64,000 nt of DNA from JAUYIV01 sp040882645 (GTDB lineage: Bacteria; Actinomycetota; Acidimicrobiia; Spongiisociales; UBA11373). This document shows, piece after piece, positions 41,283-50,425 of this stretch. The stretch spans positions 19,340-83,339 of the forward strand of contig JBBEAX010000068.1 in NCBI GenBank assembly GCA_040882645.1. Reading direction: 5' to 3'. Made by a program: the position numbers and the translations under genes. Numbering within the stretch: the first letter of the stretch is position 1; each line of letters opens with the position of its first letter. The notes below the pieces were generated by a model. That model had not been told where the DNA came from. It saw nothing but the letters and a program-made list of their open reading frames with translations, and ran no database searches.

Positions 41283-42256
41283 CAGCCCGCCAATGTCCTG
41301 CGGGCGGCGGCAGCGATGCGATCGGGATTCGGGATGTAATGGTGCTCGGTTCGCCTGAGCGGCACGACGGTGTCCCACCCGGTGACACGTTCGACAGGGG
41401 CCAGCAGCGAATAGAGGGCCTGCTCCTGCACCACGGCGGCGATCTCCGAAGCGAGGGAGGCGGTCCGATGCCCCTCGACTACCGCCACCACCCGGCCGGT
41501 CTTGCGAGCCGACCCCACCACTGTCTGATGGTCCATCGGCGACAGCGTACGAAGGTCGATCAGTTCCACCGACACCCCATCGGCTTCGAGCGCGTCGGCG
41601 GCGCGCCCTGCGTCTCGCAGCATCGCCCCGTACGACACCAGGGTCACGTCCGACCCTTCCCGCACCACCTTTGCCTCGCCGATGGGAACCGTGTAGTGGC
41701 CCTCGGGCACCTCCTCCTTGATGGCCCGGTAGACCCGGATGGGTTCGAGGAACACCACAGGGTCGGAGTCAATGATCGCGGCCAGCAGCAAACCCTTTGC
41801 GTCCGCAGGCGTAGCCGGGGCGACCACTTTGATCCCCGGGGTGTGGACGAAGATCGCCTCCGACGACTCGCTGTGATGTTCGGCGGCGCCGATACCGCCA
41901 CCGAACGGAATTCGGATGACCAGCGGGGCGGTAAAGCGGTGATTCGAGCGGTTCCGGATTCGGCCGACATGACTGACGATCTGATCGAACGCTGGGTAGG
42001 CGAAGCCGAGGAATTGAATCTCGGCGACGGGTCGGAGACCGCCAATCGCCATCCCGAAGGCTGCCCCCACGATTCCGGATTCCGCCACCGGTGTGTCGAT
42101 CACCCTCGGGCCGTATCTCTCGTGGAGACCGTCGGTGACGCGAAACACCCCTCCGGTGACCCCGATGTCCTCGCCGAGAAGGACGACCCGGTCGTCGGCG
42201 GAGAGGGCGACATCCAGCGCGTCGTTGAGCGCTTGGGCCATGTTCATCTCTGTCAT
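41282..42256 (-). CDS. 2-oxoacid dehydrogenase E1 component, beta subunit
   Basis: A 324-residue beta chain of the thiamine-diphosphate E1 heterotetramer. Conserved segments include LLGEDIGVTGGVFRVT, DTPVAESGIVGAAFGMA, RIPFGGGIGAAEHHSES and VVEGHRTASLASE. Its ATG overlaps the E1 alpha stop (ATGA). Confidence 0.94.
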   Translation of the reverse strand: MTEMNMAQALNDALDVALSADDRVVLLGEDIGVTGGVFRVTDGLHERYGPRVIDTPVAESGIVGAAFGMAIGGLRPVAEIQFLGFAYPAFDQIVSHVGRIRNRSNHRFTAPLVIRIPFGGGIGAAEHHSESSEAIFVHTPGIKVVAPATPADAKGLLLAAIIDSDPVVFLEPIRVYRAIKEEVPEGHYTVPIGEAKVVREGSDVTLVSYGAMLRDAGRAADALEADGVSVELIDLRTLSPMDHQTVVGSARKTGRVVAVVEGHRTASLASEIAAVVQEQALYSLLAPVERVTGWDTVVPLRRTEHHYIPNPDRIAAAARRTLAG

Positions 42257-43287
42257 GAGGCGTCACCCTGCTGCAGACGCCGCTGGGCTTCGAGCGCGCC
42301 GGTCGGCTTGGCGTACATCCGATCGAACATCCCCTCGGCGGCAAAGGGTTCGAGGGCCTCGGCCCGGGAGACCGCGGCCTCGATCTCAGCCGATGCCGCC
42401 TCCTCGGTCTCCCGCTCCCACGCCTCATCCCACGCGCCAGCCGAGCGAAGATGAGCCCTGAGCCGCTCGATCGGATCCTTCTTCCGCCAATCGGCAATGT
42501 CGTCGTCGGAGCGGTAACGCCCGGCGTCGTCGCTGGTGGTGTGCGGGCCGATCCGGTAGGTGAGCGCCTCGACCAGCGTGGGCCCCTCCCCCGCCCGCGC
42601 CCGCCGCACCGCCTTGCGGGTCGCGGTCAAGACAGCGAACAAATCGTTGCCGTCGACCAGCACCCCCGGCATCCCGTAGGCGTCCGCCTTCTGGGCGATC
42701 GTCTCCGACGCGGTCTGGCCGGCCCGGCTCATCGAGATCGCCCACCCGTTGTTCTGACAGAGAAATACCGTCGGAGTGGTGTAGACGGCCGCAAAGTTCA
42801 TCGCCTCGTGGAAGTCGCCCTCCGAGGTCGCCCCATCGCCGAAGAGGGTGAGGGCGATACGGTCGGTGCCCTTCATCCGTTCCGCCCAGGCCAGGCCGAC
42901 GGCGTGGATCATGTGGCCGCCCACCGTGATCGAAGGGGGCAGCACGTTCACCCCAACCGGAGGGGCTCCCCCGCGTTCATCACCCATGCGGCCCAGCAAG
43001 AGGGCATCCCAGGGGTATCCCTGCATCCACATCGCCGCCGCGTCCCGGTACGTGCCCACCAGCCAGTCGTCGGGGCGCAACGCGGCAACCGCTCCAATCT
43101 GTGCAGCCTCCTGCCCCTCGAACTGGGCGTAAGTGGCAAACCGCCCCTGGCGTTGGAGCGCCGAACCCTTCCGGTCGTACACCCGGGCAGTGACCATCGC
43201 CGCGAACAGCCGACGAGCCTCGTTGAGATCGACCGGCGATTCGCCGATCAACGACCCGTCGACATCGAGGATGCGAAGCATGTCCAT
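42253..43287 (-). CDS. 2-oxoacid dehydrogenase E1 component, alpha subunit
   Basis: A 344-residue alpha chain with the thiamine-diphosphate motif FGDGATSEGDFHEAMN...NNGWAIS and the phosphorylation-loop region YRIGPHTTSDDAGRYR. FEGQEAAQIGA is the usual N-terminal motif. The start is ATG 43287 or ATG 43281; further upstream the frame runs through repeats. First gene of the operon E1 alpha - E1 beta - E2 - small protein. Confidence 0.94.
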   Translation of the reverse strand: MDMLRILDVDGSLIGESPVDLNEARRLFAAMVTARVYDRKGSALQRQGRFATYAQFEGQEAAQIGAVAALRPDDWLVGTYRDAAAMWMQGYPWDALLLGRMGDERGGAPPVGVNVLPPSITVGGHMIHAVGLAWAERMKGTDRIALTLFGDGATSEGDFHEAMNFAAVYTTPTVFLCQNNGWAISMSRAGQTASETIAQKADAYGMPGVLVDGNDLFAVLTATRKAVRRARAGEGPTLVEALTYRIGPHTTSDDAGRYRSDDDIADWRKKDPIERLRAHLRSAGAWDEAWERETEEAASAEIEAAVSRAEALEPFAAEGMFDRMYAKPTGALEAQRRLQQGDAS

Positions 43288-43296
43288 CGGCCGGAG

Positions 43297-43357
43297 ATAG
43301 TAGGTCGGCCGGCTACGCCGGCCTCCCGCGATGGTCGGGCGGCTGCGCCGCCCTCCT
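43297..43357. repeat. Two imperfect 30-bp dyad repeats upstream of E1 alpha
   Basis: Two adjacent related units, each a hairpin: GGCCGGCTACGCCGGCC followed by TCCCGCGATGG, and GGGCGGCTGCGCCGCCC followed by TCCTGCGATAC. The second runs straight into the heptad array. They lie in the E1 alpha leader. Confidence 0.65.
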
Positions 43358-43449
43358 GCGATACGCGATACGCGATACGCGATACGACAGACGCGTTGAT
43401 GCCGTGAGATCGCCTTCTGTCGTATCGCGTATCGCGTATCGCGTATTGC
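43358..43449. repeat. Long inverted repeat built from heptads
   Basis: Left arm: four GCGATAC units followed by GACAGA (43358-43391). Right arm: TCTGT followed by three CGTATCG and one CGTATTG (43416-43448). The arms pair over about 34 bases with one mismatch around a 24-base loop. Located between the kelch-like gene and E1 alpha. Confidence 0.9.
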
Positions 43450-43450
43450 G

Positions 43451-43507
43451 GCCGAGCGGAGCGAGGCGGGCCGAGCGGAGCGAGGCGGGCCGAGCGGAGC
43501 GAGGCCC
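43451..43507. repeat. Three tandem 19-bp repeats
   Basis: Unit GCCGAGCGGAGCGAGGCGG at 43451-43469, 43470-43488 and 43489-43507, the last diverging in its final two bases. The array ends at the base before the stop codon of the kelch-like gene. Each unit is a near-dyad and may fold. Confidence 0.85.
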
Positions 43508-45025
43508 CTATACCTCAATCCACTGCAACGCCGCGACTAGGGCCAAGGCTTCTTCGTAATCGCCGCAGCGGACTTCGACGGCGTCGGTGGGAGCGGTGGG
43601 AACCACCAGTCGGGCCGGTCCACCCTGGCTGTAGTCGAGGACTCTCAGCGGTGGGAGCACCGGGCGCCCCACCGAGATCACGCCGACCCGGTCCGATTGG
43701 CCGCCAACTGCGCGATACGAGCCAAGCAGTGAGCAGGTCCCCCCCGTCGGGGTCGAGACGTCGAACCCGTGGACCTCGGCGAGCACGGTCCCTGCGGCGT
43801 CCGTGGTCTGCACCAATCCGATGGCGCGAGCGAAGTGGTAACCGTCGGGCAGTTCGATGTCGGTGAGGCCGATCGGCAACCGGCGGGGGGCGATCACGCC
43901 GTCAGGTGCGAATTCGAGGCGGGACACCTGGCCCGAGAACCAGTAGAGGGTGTCGGCGGTGGCCAGCATCGTGCCATCGATGCCGATCGGCGGCGAGAAC
44001 GGGATCCACCCTGCTCCTGCCGCCTCGTAGATGGCCACCCCTACGCAAGTGCGCACCAGCGGCCTGCCGCCCACCGACAGCACCTCGAGGTCACAGGCCG
44101 AGGCGCGCAGCGGCACCGACTCCACGAATGACCACAACATCGAATCGGGGGCATCGAGCACTGCCGCCTCGAGGCGCTGGTTCACCAGGAACGCGCCGAG
44201 GTCGGTAGCGGCGATGTCCTGACCATCGGCGGCGATCGGGGTGCCGCCGAGGTCGAAGCGCCACGAGTCGGAATAGGCCTCCCAGCCGAACAGGAGGCCG
44301 CGGTCCACCGTGAGGTGCCACTCTCCCGTCCAGGCGGATGAAGCCATTCCGGTGATCGGAGGCCCCCCGCCGCTCTCGAGAGAACCCGTGGCCCCGGACA
44401 CCAGGTCGTAGTAGAGCCCGAGTTCGGGGGCGACGAGACGGCTCGCCGGCGGAAGCGCGGGGTCGCCAAGCGGAATCTCCTGTCGCGAGACCAGGTGATC
44501 CGGCCCCAGCAGCTCGAAGAACTCGCCGGTCAGTGGGCGCCAGGTACGCGTCGTCGGGTCGAGGGCGGCCGCGGCAACGCAATTCGGCTCGGAGGTGCGA
44601 TCCACCCGGCCCCACAAGACGACCGGAGCCCAGAAGCCTCCAGCGATCGCCACCGGGTCGGCCAGATCGCACATCTCGAAGTGAGGCAGCGGCATCAACG
44701 GCCAGGAGCCGTCAGCCGGGTCGTACACCCAGGCGTCCTGGAAGAACAGCGACGGCGGGAGGTTCTCGTCGCTGTATCCGCCGGTGGTCCCGCCGAACAC
44801 GAAGATCTTTCCGGCGACCTCGGTGACGGCGATCGCCTCGCGGCCGGCGACAGGCGCGTCGGGCACGACCTCCCACGCCGCCCCATAGACCCCGTCGATG
44901 AACGGCGTCGTGGGGCTGGTCGAAGCCGACGAAGGCGCCTGCGGCCGCTGGGTGGTGGGCCACAAGAACACGACCGCAGCCGCAGCCGAAACCACCGCGA
45001 TGGGAAGGAAGCGCCGGGCTTTCAT
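43508..45025 (-). CDS. Membrane-anchored kelch-like beta-propeller protein
   Basis: A 505-residue protein. An N-terminal signal anchor (MKARRFLPIAVVSAAAAVVFL) is followed by a proline/serine/threonine linker and kelch-type repeats (AVTEVAGKIFVFGGTTGGYS, DAWVYDPADGSWPLMP, AALDPTTRTWRPL). Later blades are degenerate. It is probably an extracytoplasmic propeller; ligand unknown. It lies between ftsK and the dehydrogenase operon, bounded on both sides by heptad hairpins. Confidence 0.72.
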   Translation of the reverse strand: MKARRFLPIAVVSAAAAVVFLWPTTQRPQAPSSASTSPTTPFIDGVYGAAWEVVPDAPVAGREAIAVTEVAGKIFVFGGTTGGYSDENLPPSLFFQDAWVYDPADGSWPLMPLPHFEMCDLADPVAIAGGFWAPVVLWGRVDRTSEPNCVAAAALDPTTRTWRPLTGEFFELLGPDHLVSRQEIPLGDPALPPASRLVAPELGLYYDLVSGATGSLESGGGPPITGMASSAWTGEWHLTVDRGLLFGWEAYSDSWRFDLGGTPIAADGQDIAATDLGAFLVNQRLEAAVLDAPDSMLWSFVESVPLRASACDLEVLSVGGRPLVRTCVGVAIYEAAGAGWIPFSPPIGIDGTMLATADTLYWFSGQVSRLEFAPDGVIAPRRLPIGLTDIELPDGYHFARAIGLVQTTDAAGTVLAEVHGFDVSTPTGGTCSLLGSYRAVGGQSDRVGVISVGRPVLPPLRVLDYSQGGPARLVVPTAPTDAVEVRCGDYEEALALVAALQWIEV

Positions 45026-45066
45026 GCGAGAAGGGTAACGGCGGGGCCCCGATGCGCTGGGCTCCT

Positions 45067-45158
45067 GCAATTCGCAATTCGCAATTCGCAATACGCGATA
45101 CGCGATACGACAGCACGCGACCACGCGCCTTCAACGCGTGCTGTCGTATCGCGTATTG
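45067..45158. repeat. Heptad inverted repeat between ftsK and the kelch-like gene
   Basis: Left arm 45067-45108: three GCAATTC, one GCAATAC, two GCGATAC. Right arm 45145-45158: CGTATCG, CGTATTG. The core GCGATACGACAGCACGCG (45102-45119) pairs perfectly with 45135-45152 around a 15-base loop. Same element type as 43358-43449. Confidence 0.9.
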
Positions 45159-45264
45159 CGCCGAGCGGCGACCGCTACGCGGGAGAAGATCCAATCAGAC
45201 GCGCCCTGACGCCAGCCGCAGTTCTTGCGCATCGCGGGAGGGCGGCCGGCGGGCGCCCCCCAAG

Positions 45265-45282
45265 CCCCCCCCCCCCCCCCCC
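45265..45282. repeat. Homopolymer tract of 18 C
   Basis: Eighteen consecutive C (G on the minus strand) end two bases before the ftsK stop codon. The length is probably imprecise in any sequencing data. It lies just outside the coding region, so it does not change the FtsK frame. Confidence 0.8.
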
Positions 45283-45284
45283 GA

Positions 45285-47540
45285 CTACGCCCCGACTATC
45301 TCGCCGTTCAGTAGCGAGTCGAGTTCGTCTACCGAAACCAGGACGGTGCGGGCTTTGGAGCCCTCGGAGGGTCCGACGATTCCCTGGCGCTCGAGGATGT
45401 CCATCACCCGTCCGGCGCGGGCAAAGCCGATCCGCAGCTTGCGCTGGAGCATCGAGGTGGAGCCAAGCTGGGAGCGGACGATCAGTTCGATCGCCTGACG
45501 AACGATGTCGCCGTCTTCTCCCTCGAACTCCTCCTCGTCGGCTCTTGCCGCCTCGGCCGCCTCGAAGACCTGCTCGTAACGAGCCTTGCGCTGGGTGCGT
45601 ACGTATTCGACCACAGCGTGGATTTCGGTTTCGCTGACCCACGCGCCCTGGATCCGGCGGGCGTGGGGATCGCGGGCGGTGACGACGATCATGTCGCCGA
45701 GCCCGATCAGCTTCTCGGCGCCCGACAGATCGAGGATCACCCGGCTGTCGGCCTGTGACGCCACCGAGAATGCCATCCGCGAAGGGATGTTGGCCTTGAT
45801 CACGCCGGTGATCACGTCGACCGAAGGGCGCTGGGTGGCGATGACGAGATGAATGCCGACAGCCCGGGCCATCTGGGCGATGCGCACGACAGCATCCTCC
45901 ACCGCGCGGCCCGCCACCATCATCAGGTCGTTCAGCTCGTCGACCACCACCACGATGAACGGGAAGCGGTCGTAGTGCTCGCCCTCCAGCATGCCGCGAT
46001 CGAACTTCTCGTGGTAGCCGTCGATGTCACGCACCCCTGCCTCGGCGAGCAGGTCGTAGCGACGATCCATCTCGCGCACCGCCCACTGGAGGGCGTCAGC
46101 CGCCTTCTTGGGGTTGGTGATCACCCGGGTGAGCAGGTGGGGCACGTCGTTGTACTGGCCGAGTTCTACCCGCTTCGGATCCACCAGGATCATCCGCACC
46201 TCTTCGGGGGTGGTGCGGAACAGCAGCGACGTGACGATGGCATTGATGCACGACGACTTGCCCGCCCCGGTGGCACCGGCAATGAGCACATGGGGTAGTT
46301 CCCCCAGGTTGATCATCTGAGCGCGGCCGGAGATGTCCATGCCGAGGGCAACATCGAGGGGGTGGACGGCCTCCTTGGCCTCGGGGCTCCGGAGGATGTC
46401 ACCGAGGGTCACCAACCGACGCCGCCGGTTGGGTACCTCGACACCGATGGCGCTCTTCCCGGGGATCGGGGCGAGGATGCGGACATCGGGAGTGGCGAGG
46501 GCGTAGGCGATGTCATGCGACAGCCCGGTGACCCGGGCGACCTTGACGCCAGGAGCCAGCTCGATCTCGAAGCGAGTGACCGTGGGGCCGGGGACGATCC
46601 GGGTGAGACGGGCATCAACGCCGTGCTGGATGAAGGTCTGCTCCAATTCGCGCGCCGTCTCGTCAAGCGCCTTCTTCGACTGGCCGGCGCCACCGCCGAG
46701 TTCGAGCAGTTCGAGCGGTGGGAGCGAGTAACCCTGTGTCGCTGCGGAGCGTACGGGCTGGGGGGATGCGGAGACACGCCGCTTGGGTACCGACCCCGGA
46801 GCGCCCTGGACGAGAATTTCCGGCCCGGGGTCGGATCGGGGTTCGGGGTTGGAAGACACCAGCCGGGGCGGCGATTGGCGCACCTCGACCACGGGCGCCC
46901 GACGGCGGCTGCCACCCCTGATTCGAGTCCACGCGGCGCGCAGCAGGTCAGCAACGGTGTGACCTGCCTCGCGCACGGTGGTGCGGGTCATCAGCAGCAC
47001 CCCCAGCGCGGTGAACGCCACCAGGATGGTGAACGCACCCCAGAACCCCACGACGCGGCGCAACGGGAACGCGATCAGTGAGCCGATCGCCCCGCCCCTC
47101 TCCTTGACGAGGTCGAGCGAGTCGGCGAGCGAGACCGTGCCGGTCATCAAATGGAACATCGCCAGCGTCGAGAGGAAGGTGATGATGAACCCGCTCACCA
47201 GTCGGCGGTACTCGTCGCGGCGCCGGGTGATCACCAGAAGTGCGCCGAGGACGATGAGCAGCACGCCGACGACATAGCCCCAGACTCCGAACAAGACCTG
47301 AAGACCGGTTACCAGGCCTTCACCGAACGGACCGGCGAGGCCAAAGAAGGCGAGGCCTACGAGGACGCCGCCGACGAGCAGGATCACGCCCCAGACGTCG
47401 TCGGCGTTGCTTCCGAACCCGTTGCGGATCCGTTCTCTCAGGGCCGCCAGCGCGGAAGGCCCCGATTTCTGCTTGGTTTTGGTGGTGCCGGTAGCCCGCG
47501 CCCGCCCCGAGCCCCGGCGGGCAGGCTTCCGTGTTGCCAT
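45285..47540 (-). CDS. ftsK: DNA translocase FtsK/SpoIIIE
   Basis: A 751-residue septal DNA pump. The N-terminal basic tail is followed by four to five membrane helices (about residues 45-190), a short linker, the motor domain with Walker A GATGAGKSS and Walker B FIVVVVDELNDLM, and a C-terminal gamma winged-helix domain (LQRKLRIGFARAGRVMDIL) for KOPS recognition. The linker is short compared with E. coli FtsK, as in most actinobacteria and firmicutes. Confidence 0.95.
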   Translation of the reverse strand: MATRKPARRGSGRARATGTTKTKQKSGPSALAALRERIRNGFGSNADDVWGVILLVGGVLVGLAFFGLAGPFGEGLVTGLQVLFGVWGYVVGVLLIVLGALLVITRRRDEYRRLVSGFIITFLSTLAMFHLMTGTVSLADSLDLVKERGGAIGSLIAFPLRRVVGFWGAFTILVAFTALGVLLMTRTTVREAGHTVADLLRAAWTRIRGGSRRRAPVVEVRQSPPRLVSSNPEPRSDPGPEILVQGAPGSVPKRRVSASPQPVRSAATQGYSLPPLELLELGGGAGQSKKALDETARELEQTFIQHGVDARLTRIVPGPTVTRFEIELAPGVKVARVTGLSHDIAYALATPDVRILAPIPGKSAIGVEVPNRRRRLVTLGDILRSPEAKEAVHPLDVALGMDISGRAQMINLGELPHVLIAGATGAGKSSCINAIVTSLLFRTTPEEVRMILVDPKRVELGQYNDVPHLLTRVITNPKKAADALQWAVREMDRRYDLLAEAGVRDIDGYHEKFDRGMLEGEHYDRFPFIVVVVDELNDLMMVAGRAVEDAVVRIAQMARAVGIHLVIATQRPSVDVITGVIKANIPSRMAFSVASQADSRVILDLSGAEKLIGLGDMIVVTARDPHARRIQGAWVSETEIHAVVEYVRTQRKARYEQVFEAAEAARADEEEFEGEDGDIVRQAIELIVRSQLGSTSMLQRKLRIGFARAGRVMDILERQGIVGPSEGSKARTVLVSVDELDSLLNGEIVGA

Positions 47541-47589
47541 GTGCCAGCCACGTTAGGCCAGGGGCGGGTTAGAACAAACGATTGAATCG

Positions 47590-47709
47590 GTCGCCAGTCT
47601 CCAGTCACCAGTCGCCAGAAAGAAGAAAGAAAGAAAGAAGGGTCTTGAGTTCTGCGGGGCCTGAAACCCGTTCCGGCTGGGGACTGGAGACTGGCGACTG
47701 GTGACTCTC
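47590..47709. repeat. Heptad inverted repeat with GAAA-rich loop between RNase J and ftsK
   Basis: Left arm 47590-47617: GTCGCCA, GTCTCCA, GTCACCA, GTCGCCA. A purine run of GAAA/GAA repeats (47618-47640) follows. Right arm 47675-47709: GGCTGGG, GACTGGA, GACTGGC, GACTGGT, GACTCTC. The arms are complementary. The right arm overlaps the first bases of the RNase J stop codon. A different sequence family from the GCGATAC arrays but the same architecture. Confidence 0.9.
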
Positions 47710-49339
47710 AAACCTCCAGGACTACCGGGATGACTACGGGCTTCTTTTGGGTTTCGTTGCTGATCACGCGGTTGACGGCGCCGCGGGCGTGGCGTTCGAC
47801 TTGCTCTGAGTCGACCGGCACTTCGATCGAGCCGAGAGCGTCGACAACGGCCTTGGCCGCCTTGGCGAACACGGCTTCGGGATCGTCCATGAAGCCGTGG
47901 CTGTCGAGGTCGGGGCCCTGGATGATCTCCCCGTTGGATACGTCGACGGCAAGCGTGACCACCACCACCCCATCCTCGGACAGGTGTTTCCGGTCACGGA
48001 TGACCCCGTGCACCGAACCTGCGACCTCGAGACCGTCGACATACACGTGCGAAGCGGAGATCGCACCCTTCTCCATCCGGGCCTTGCCCTTGTCGAGGAC
48101 GATGGCGTCGCCGTCAGCGCAAAGGAACACTTCAGGAACCTTCATCTCTTCGGCAAGGTCGGCGTGGGCCTGCAGGTGGCGGTACTCGCCGTGCACCGGT
48201 ACCAACGCCTGGGGCCGGACGACATTGATGAAGGTCTTCAACTCGTCCCGGGCGGCGTGTCCCGACACGTGGACCTCGGAGTTGTTGCCGTGGAACACCC
48301 GGGCGCCACGGCGCAATAGGCCGTTGATCACCCGCGACACCTTCATCTCGTTGCCGGGGATCGGGCGGGCCGAGATCAGCACGGTGTCGCCCTCAGTGAT
48401 CTTCACCCAACGATGCTCCCCCGCGGCCATCAATGACAGCGCCGAGAACGGCTCGCCCTGGCTGCCGGTCGACACGAGCGCGGTCTTCTCCGGGGGAAGG
48501 CGCAACAGCTCCTCGATCGGGAGCACCGCGTCAGGAGGGACGTCGATCAACCCGAGCGACTCGGCGATGGGGACGTTGCGCACCATCGAGCGCCCCATCA
48601 GCCCGACGAACCGGCCGGCATCGACCGCGGCGTTCACTATCTGTTGGACCCGATGGATGTGGCTGGCGAAGCACGCCGCGATCAACCGGCCCTTGGTCTC
48701 CACCACTATCTCGTAGAGCGGCTGGGCAAGACTCGACTCGGAGGGGACAAACCCGGGCATCTCGGCGTTGGTGCTGTCGGAAAGCAGCAGCCGCACCCCC
48801 TGGCGGCCGAGATCGGCGAATTGGGGCAGGTCGGTGGGCACGCTGTCGATGGGCGTCGGATCGAGCTTGAAGTCGCCGCTGTGCACCACGATCCCCTCGG
48901 GGGTGTCGAAGGCGATCCCGGCACCCTGCGGAATCGAGTGCGACACCGGGATCAGCATGAAGCGGAACGGCTTGTGGTCGATCCACTCGCCGGTGGCGAC
49001 GGCACGCATGTCGGCGTCGATGCCGGCTTCGTCGATACGCGACCGGGCGAATGCCACCGCCAGCGGGGTGCCGTAGACGGGGACGTTCACCTCGCGGAGA
49101 AGGTAGAAGAGCGCCCCGACATGGTCCTCATGTCCGTGGGTGAGGACCACGCACTCGAGGTCGTCCGCCCGTGCCACGATCGGGGCCAGGTCTGGAAGGA
49201 CCAGATCCACACCGAGCATGTGCTCGTCCGGGAACATGAGCCCGCAGTCGATCAGCGCCAGTTTCCCGTCGATCTCGAGAACCGCGCAATTGCGGCCAAT
49301 GTTGCCCAGCCCACCGAGGAAGGAGACGCTGACGCTCAT
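47708..49339 (-). CDS. rnj: Ribonuclease J
   Basis: A 543-residue metallo-beta-lactamase/beta-CASP nuclease with 5'-3' exo- and endonuclease activity. Metal motifs are LTHGHEDHVGA and SGDFKLD; beta-CASP motifs include DSTNAEMPG, TGSQGEP and SGHAARDEL. The C-terminal domain is complete. ATG 49339 overlaps the dapA stop (ATGA); an upstream frame is not supported. With RNase Y it gives this genome two main mRNA-decay enzymes. Confidence 0.95.
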   Translation of the reverse strand: MSVSVSFLGGLGNIGRNCAVLEIDGKLALIDCGLMFPDEHMLGVDLVLPDLAPIVARADDLECVVLTHGHEDHVGALFYLLREVNVPVYGTPLAVAFARSRIDEAGIDADMRAVATGEWIDHKPFRFMLIPVSHSIPQGAGIAFDTPEGIVVHSGDFKLDPTPIDSVPTDLPQFADLGRQGVRLLLSDSTNAEMPGFVPSESSLAQPLYEIVVETKGRLIAACFASHIHRVQQIVNAAVDAGRFVGLMGRSMVRNVPIAESLGLIDVPPDAVLPIEELLRLPPEKTALVSTGSQGEPFSALSLMAAGEHRWVKITEGDTVLISARPIPGNEMKVSRVINGLLRRGARVFHGNNSEVHVSGHAARDELKTFINVVRPQALVPVHGEYRHLQAHADLAEEMKVPEVFLCADGDAIVLDKGKARMEKGAISASHVYVDGLEVAGSVHGVIRDRKHLSEDGVVVVTLAVDVSNGEIIQGPDLDSHGFMDDPEAVFAKAAKAVVDALGSIEVPVDSEQVERHARGAVNRVISNETQKKPVVIPVVLEV

Positions 49340-50223
49340 GCGTCGCGGGCGCCCGCCAGCGCCTCCTTGATGCGGTCCACTGTGTCGGATGCCGCCGCCA
49401 CCAGGGGCAAGCGGGGCCGACCCACCGGACGCCACAACGCGTCCATCGCCGCCTTCACCGGGATCGGGTTGGGTTCGACGAACAGCGAGGTGAACAGCGG
49501 CGTCAGCGCGAGGTGCAACCGACGGGCCTCGTCGAAGTCGCCCCCGGCCGCCGCAGCCACCATCGCGGCGATCTGGTCGCCGGCAAGGTGGGCTGCCACC
49601 GACACGATCCCCACCGCCCCCACCGCCATCATCGGCAAGGTGAGGATGTCGTCACCTGAGTAGATCGCAAAGTCAGCGGGGCAGGCGCGCCGGGTGTTGG
49701 TGGTGAAGGCGAGGTCGCCCACCGCATCCTTCACGGCAACGATCCGCTCGTGGGCTGCCAGGCGGGCCAGCGTGTCGACTTCGATCAAGCGGGCGGTACG
49801 GGACGGGATGTTGTAGAGCAGGACGGGCACTGTCGAAGCGTCGGCGATCGCGGTGAAGTGCTCGAACAGGCCCTGCTGGGGTGGGCGGGAGTAATAGGGC
49901 GTCACCGCCATGACTCCCGCGCAGCCCAACTCGCAGGCCAATCTCGTCAGGTGGACCGACTCGGCAGTGTCGTACGAGCCGGTGCCGGCCAGCACCGCAG
50001 CACGGTTACCCACCGCTTCGACGACCGTACGGAACAGTGAGAGCTTCTCGTCCTCCGAAAGGGTGGGCGATTCGCCCGTGGTGCCGGCCACCACAACGCC
50101 GTCGGACCCGGTCTCCACCAGATGCACCGCCAGCTCCCAAACCGCCCCGTAGTCGACCGCCCCCTCAGAGTCGAAGGGCGTGATCATTGCAGTCAGCACG
50201 CGGCCGAATGGTGGGGTACTCAT
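49336..50223 (-). CDS. dapA: 4-hydroxy-tetrahydrodipicolinate synthase
   Basis: A 295-residue TIM-barrel aldolase condensing pyruvate and aspartate semialdehyde, first step of the diaminopimelate branch. Conserved features: VVAGTTGESPTLS, VTPYYSRPPQQG, YNIPSRTA with the catalytic tyrosine, and the Schiff-base lysine in ERIVAVKDAVGD. Coupled to RNase J by overlap; dapB lies 1.2 kb away on the same strand. Confidence 0.95.
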   Translation of the reverse strand: MSTPPFGRVLTAMITPFDSEGAVDYGAVWELAVHLVETGSDGVVVAGTTGESPTLSEDEKLSLFRTVVEAVGNRAAVLAGTGSYDTAESVHLTRLACELGCAGVMAVTPYYSRPPQQGLFEHFTAIADASTVPVLLYNIPSRTARLIEVDTLARLAAHERIVAVKDAVGDLAFTTNTRRACPADFAIYSGDDILTLPMMAVGAVGIVSVAAHLAGDQIAAMVAAAAGGDFDEARRLHLALTPLFTSLFVEPNPIPVKAAMDALWRPVGRPRLPLVAAASDTVDRIKEALAGARDA

Positions 50224-50260
50224 GGTGCTCCTGGAGTGATGGGTAAACGGTAGTCCGAAC

Positions 50261-50381
50261 CAGCCCCGGCCCCGGCTCCAGCCCCAGCCAGAAGACCGCC
50301 TGCGGCGGCTCCGGCTCCAGCCAGAGACACAGACAGGCGGTGGCCGCGTCTGGCGGGGGCTGGGGCTGGAGCCGGAGCCGG
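50261..50381. repeat. Hexad inverted repeat between dapA and the thioredoxin-TPR gene
   Basis: Left arm 50261-50290 has period 6 (CAGCCC, CGGCCC, CGGCTC, CAGCCC, CAGCCA). Right arm 50355-50381 has period 6 (GGGGGC, TGGGGC, TGGAGC, CGGAGC, CGG). GGCTGGGGCTGGAGCCGG on the right matches the reverse complement of the left arm. It has the architecture of the heptad elements with a 6-base period. Confidence 0.8.
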
Positions 50382-50425
50382 ATTAACCTCGGAATCTCAA
50401 CGGCGCGCGATCCGTTCTAGAGGGT

